Shown in pieces: positions 61,425 to 64,000 of a stretch of DNA of 64,000 nucleotides. Every line of letters starts with the position of its first letter. Position 1 is the first letter of the stretch. Location of the stretch: assembly GCF_918697865.1 (NCBI RefSeq), contig NZ_CAKKMV010000003.1:124001-188000 (forward strand). Reading direction: 5' to 3'. The notes beneath the pieces were generated by a model. The model searched no databases. It saw only the letters and a list, made by a program, of their open reading frames with translations, and had not been told where the DNA came from. A program made the position numbers and the translations under genes. Source of the stretch: Massilia sp. Bi118. Its GTDB lineage: Bacteria; Pseudomonadota; Gammaproteobacteria; Burkholderiales; Burkholderiaceae_D.

Positions 61425-62942
61425 CTGGACCTGAACGCCCTGCTCCGCCAGGCCGTCGCCCTGCACCAGCAGGGCCGGCTGGAGCAGGCGCGCGCCCTCT
61501 ACGGGCAGGTACTGGAGCGCGACCCGCAGCAGTTCGACGCCCTGCACCTGAGCGGGGTGATCGAACGCCAGCTCGGCGATCCCGCGCTCGCGGTGGACCT
61601 GATCCGCGCCGCGCTCCTGGTCGATCCACAGCAGGCCCGCGCCCATGCCAACCTGGGCGCGGCGCTGAACGACCTCGGCCAGCATGCTGCGGCGCTGGAC
61701 AGCATCGATGCCGCATTGCGCCTCGACCCGCGCTATGCGCTCGCCTGGAACAACCGCGGCAACACCCTGCGCCGCCTTGGACGCCAGCCCGAGGCGCTGG
61801 ACAGCTACGAGCGCGCGCTGGCCCTGCAAGCCGGCTATCCTGAAGCCTGGTGCCACCGCGCGATTGTCTTGAACGATCTGGGCCGCCATGCCGATGGCGC
61901 CGCCAGCGCCGAGCAGGCCCTGGCGATGCGCGCCGGCTATGCGGACGCCCTGCAGGCGCTGGGGAATGCCCTGCAGGCGCTGGAGCGGCACCCGGAAGCG
62001 GTGGCGGCCTACGACCGCACCCTGGCCGCCGCGCCGGCGGCCAGGCAGGCCGAGATCTGGTGCGCGCGCGGCGCCGCCCTCAAGAAGTCCGGCATGCTGG
62101 AACAATCCCTGGACAGCTACGAACAGGCGCTCCAGCTGCGCCCCGATTATGCAATGGCCGAGCACTACCGCGCCAACGTCCTGCGCGCGCTGGACCGCCG
62201 CGAGGACGCGCTGCATTCTTACCGCCGCGCGCGCGAACTGGGCGCCGACCCGGCCGGCATCGCCTTCGCGCTGGCGGCATTGGGCGACGGCGCGCTGCCC
62301 TCCTCGGCGCCCGCGGATTACGTCAAGGGCCTGTTCGACCAGTACGCCAGCCATTTCGACCGCCACCTGGTCGGGGTGCTGGATTACCGCACGCCGGCGC
62401 TGTTAACGGCCATGCTGCACGATCGCCTGGGACCGCAACCGGCTCTGGCATCGGCGCTGGACCTGGGCTGCGGCACCGGCCTGTGCGCGCCGCTGCTGCG
62501 GCCGATGGCGCGGCATCTCGCCGGGGTCGATCTGTCGGAGAAGATGCTGGAAAAGGCCCGCACGACCGGCCTGTATGACGAACTGGCCTGCGCCGACATC
62601 GTGAGCTGGCTGGCAGGCCGGCGGGCGGAATGGGAGCTGGTGCTGGCCGCCGACGTGCTGGTGTATTTCGGCGAGCTAGCGCCGCTGTTCGAGCGCGTGG
62701 CGCAGGCGCTGCGGCCGGGTGGCTGGTTTGCGTTTTCGGTGGAGTCGCTCGCGCCGGATCGGGATGCCGTCGCCGGCTATGCGATCACGGCTTCGAACCG
62801 CTTTGCGCACGCGCCGGCCTATGTGCGCGCCTGCGCGGCGGCTGGTTTCGATGTGGTGGAAACGCGTGATGCCGTGCTGCGCAAGGAGCACGGCGCCGAC
62901 GTGGCCGGCATGTTATACCTGCTGCGCGTGAAGTCGACGTGA
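61425..62942 (+). CDS. TPR-repeat SAM-dependent methyltransferase (non-standard start)
   Basis: A protein of about 505 residues. N-terminal tetratricopeptide repeats (about residues 1-270; e.g. YALAWNNRGNTLRRLGRQPE) precede a class I methyltransferase domain with ALDLGCGTGLCAPLL (motif I) and LAADVLVYFGELAPLFERV. The TPR pattern extends in frame back to 61425, where no ATG exists: CTG 61425 (5 bases after GGAG) would give MDLNALLRQAVALHQQGRL, the usual opening of such proteins. A GTG at 61557 would cut into the first repeats. ATG 61414 is in another frame and stops after six codons. Confidence 0.8.
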   Translation: MDLNALLRQAVALHQQGRLEQARALYGQVLERDPQQFDALHLSGVIERQLGDPALAVDLIRAALLVDPQQARAHANLGAALNDLGQHAAALDSIDAALRLDPRYALAWNNRGNTLRRLGRQPEALDSYERALALQAGYPEAWCHRAIVLNDLGRHADGAASAEQALAMRAGYADALQALGNALQALERHPEAVAAYDRTLAAAPAARQAEIWCARGAALKKSGMLEQSLDSYEQALQLRPDYAMAEHYRANVLRALDRREDALHSYRRARELGADPAGIAFALAALGDGALPSSAPADYVKGLFDQYASHFDRHLVGVLDYRTPALLTAMLHDRLGPQPALASALDLGCGTGLCAPLLRPMARHLAGVDLSEKMLEKARTTGLYDELACADIVSWLAGRRAEWELVLAADVLVYFGELAPLFERVAQALRPGGWFAFSVESLAPDRDAVAGYAITASNRFAHAPAYVRACAAAGFDVVETRDAVLRKEHGADVAGMLYLLRVKST

Positions 62943-62955
62943 TGCCGGCTTCCGC

Positions 62956-62974
62956 GTGGGCACGGGGTGCCCAC
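62956..62974. repeat. Hairpin repeat GTGGGCA-N5-TGCCCAC
   Basis: A perfect 7-bp stem with loop CGGGG in the 63-bp gap between the TPR-methyltransferase and the convergent nicotinamidase. The core is the same as in the hairpin at 6981-7005. Confidence 0.55.
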
Positions 62975-63005
62975 CCTACCGTCCATTGACGCGCCACCTA
63001 CCCGG

Positions 63006-63611
63006 TCACGCAACCGACAACGCCGTCATCCCCACCTCACCCAGACGCACCGGCACCGCCCCACGCGCCACCATGCGGTCCATCGCCCGCCTGCCATCAC
63101 CCGCTTCGGCATCCACGGCACGCATCGCCTCGGGCACGATGATGGCGTCGAAACCCTCTTCCAGCGCATCGGTGACGGTGTTCAGCACGCAGTAATCGGT
63201 GGCCAGGCCGCACACCGTCACCCGTCCGACGCCGCGCGCCCGCAGCTCGCCCGCCAGGTTGGTGCCATTGAAGGCCGAATAGGCGTCCTGCGCCGCGGTG
63301 TCGGCCTTGGAGACGACGATGGCGTCGTCCGGCAGCGCCAGTTCGGCGGTGAACTCGGCGCCCGGCGTGCCGGCCACGCAGTGCGGCGGCCACGGCCCGC
63401 CCTGGGCCGCGAAGGAGCAGTGATTCTCCGGATGCCAGTCGCGCGAGGCGACGATGGGCAGGCCCTGCTCGCGGAACAGCTCGATAAGGTGGTTGATCGG
63501 CGCGACGACCTCGTGCCCGGCGTCGACGCCGAGGGCGCCGCCGGGGAGGAAGTCGACCTGCATGTCGATGATGAGCAGGGCGTCGCTGGGTTCGAGATGG
63601 ATGGCGCTCAT
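63006..63611 (-). CDS. pncA: Nicotinamidase
   Basis: A 201-residue amidohydrolase that converts nicotinamide to nicotinic acid for NAD salvage. The catalytic triad is complete: D16 in LLIIDMQVDF, K102 in VVSKADTA and C141 in LATDYCVLNT. The metal site of DWHPENH (D58, H60, H64) and H77 in PPHCV are present. The E-x-x-M-x-A-V-D-A-E closing motif is family-like. Length is standard. It stands alone, with the hairpin repeat on one side and REP-like copy 3 on the other. Confidence 0.95.
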   Translation of the reverse strand: MSAIHLEPSDALLIIDMQVDFLPGGALGVDAGHEVVAPINHLIELFREQGLPIVASRDWHPENHCSFAAQGGPWPPHCVAGTPGAEFTAELALPDDAIVVSKADTAAQDAYSAFNGTNLAGELRARGVGRVTVCGLATDYCVLNTVTDALEEGFDAIIVPEAMRAVDAEAGDGRRAMDRMVARGAVPVRLGEVGMTALSVA

Positions 63612-63628
63612 GCAGTTCTCCGCTCTAT

Positions 63629-63777
63629 CGTCATTCCCGCGAAAGCGGGAATAGTGCCCCCAGCACTATTCCCTCCATGCTGAAGTAAAGAAATCACGTC
63701 CTTCAAAATTACCATACCGTATCCGACCGTACAACTTCGGGTGCTCGGTATGGGCTCCCGCTTTCGCGGGAGCGACG
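63629..63777. repeat. REP-like paired palindromic element, copy 3
   Basis: Units 63629-63652 (core TTCCCGCGAAAGCGGGAA, preceded by CGTCA) and 63752-63777 (core CTCCCGCTTTCGCGGGAG, followed by CGACG) face each other, as in copies 1 and 2. About 100 bp of AT-richer DNA separates them. The inner AAGTT block is only partly kept (ACAACTTCGG near 63731). Confidence 0.75.
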
Positions 63778-63783
63778 TATCGA

Positions 63784-64000
63784 TTAATGCCGATGCGCCG
63801 GATCCGGATCCAGCGCCCCATGCCGCTCCAGGATCGCCTCCGCGCGCTGCGCCAGGCCGTCGTCAAGCGCGTTCACGACGATCATGCAGTCGCGCACGTC
63901 GTCCTGCGCCGTGGGCGCGTAGGTGTGCGTGTAGGCGGTCTTGCCTTTCACGTCCGGGTTGTCGCCCACGGTGAAATTGCCCTGCACGGCGCCGGTTTCA
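63784..64000 (-). CDS. Hypothetical protein, 5' part beyond the window
   Basis: The frame is open from the right window edge to a TAA at 63784, giving the last 71 residues of a longer protein. The visible part reads GNFTVGDNPDVKGKTAYTHTYAPTAQDDVRD, then IVVNALDDGLAQRAEAILERHGALDPDPAHRH (positions 63787-63993). The AEAILERHGA ending recalls small stress proteins with a YflT-like tail, but this is a weak resemblance. Its true start is not in the window. Confidence 0.55.
   Translation of the reverse strand, partial: ETGAVQGNFTVGDNPDVKGKTAYTHTYAPTAQDDVRDCMIVVNALDDGLAQRAEAILERHGALDPDPAHRH

Overview
The window is GC-rich, densely coded DNA from a beta-proteobacterium. The gene set suggests the Oxalobacteraceae (Massilia/Duganella/Telluria group): a recC-recB-recD operon, a very long poly-HAMP hybrid kinase followed by a CheR-like gene, c-di-GMP enzymes, an ETF-ubiquinone oxidoreductase and a CoA-transferase pair. 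This placement rests on gene content only. I see no rRNA, tRNA, CRISPR array, insertion sequence or prophage. About 50 genes are supported. Both window edges cut genes: an ABC permease on the left and an unidentified gene on the right.

Layout. 1-3.98 kb: an FtsX/MacB-type permease diverges from a BlaI-type repressor and a BlaR1-like M56 protease fused to a TonB C-terminal domain, with three matching 16-bp candidate operators between them. 4-11 kb: acyl-CoA metabolism (scoAB with a divergent PAS-LuxR regulator, a thioesterase, an alpha/beta hydrolase, an SDR and ETF-QO), interrupted by a lower-GC two-gene cassette whose first product resembles Tse2-type ADP-ribosyltransferase toxins. 11-21 kb: a PAS-GGDEF-EAL protein, a partial amino-acid ABC transporter, small household genes, a sulfate-binding protein, a candidate SOS-controlled small RNA, a PBP7-type endopeptidase and a lone MotA. 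21-30 kb: recC-recB-recD with overlapping ends. 30-42.5 kb: signalling (a CHASE-type hybrid kinase, a prolyl oligopeptidase, a small HTH protein, a solo LuxR, and the 1642-residue poly-HAMP kinase with a degenerate CheR). 42.5-49 kb: GST, M1 aminopeptidase, GlpD and an overlapping HD-phosphohydrolase/Sir2 pair. 49-52 kb: a UvrD-type helicase with a LexA-like box at its start, flanked on both sides by diverged copies of a DnaA-box-containing intergenic element. 52-54.6 kb: two small genes, a split chromate transporter, a long inverted repeat and S-formylglutathione hydrolase. 54.7-58.5 kb: a stress operon (Hsp20, phosphoribosyltransferase, SRPBCC protein, erythromycin-esterase-like protein) behind a near-consensus sigma-32 promoter. 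58.6-63.6 kb: an isoquinoline-oxidoreductase-type molybdenum hydroxylase, a TPR-methyltransferase without an ordinary start codon, and nicotinamidase.

The most interesting signals are the LexA-box promoter plus terminator bracketing a non-coding stretch near 18.5 kb, the Tse2-like cassette near 6.3-6.9 kb, the paired DnaA-box elements around the helicase, the in-frame 276-bp repeat array of the poly-HAMP kinase, the sigma-32 stress operon, and a REP-like repeat family with three copies in the window.
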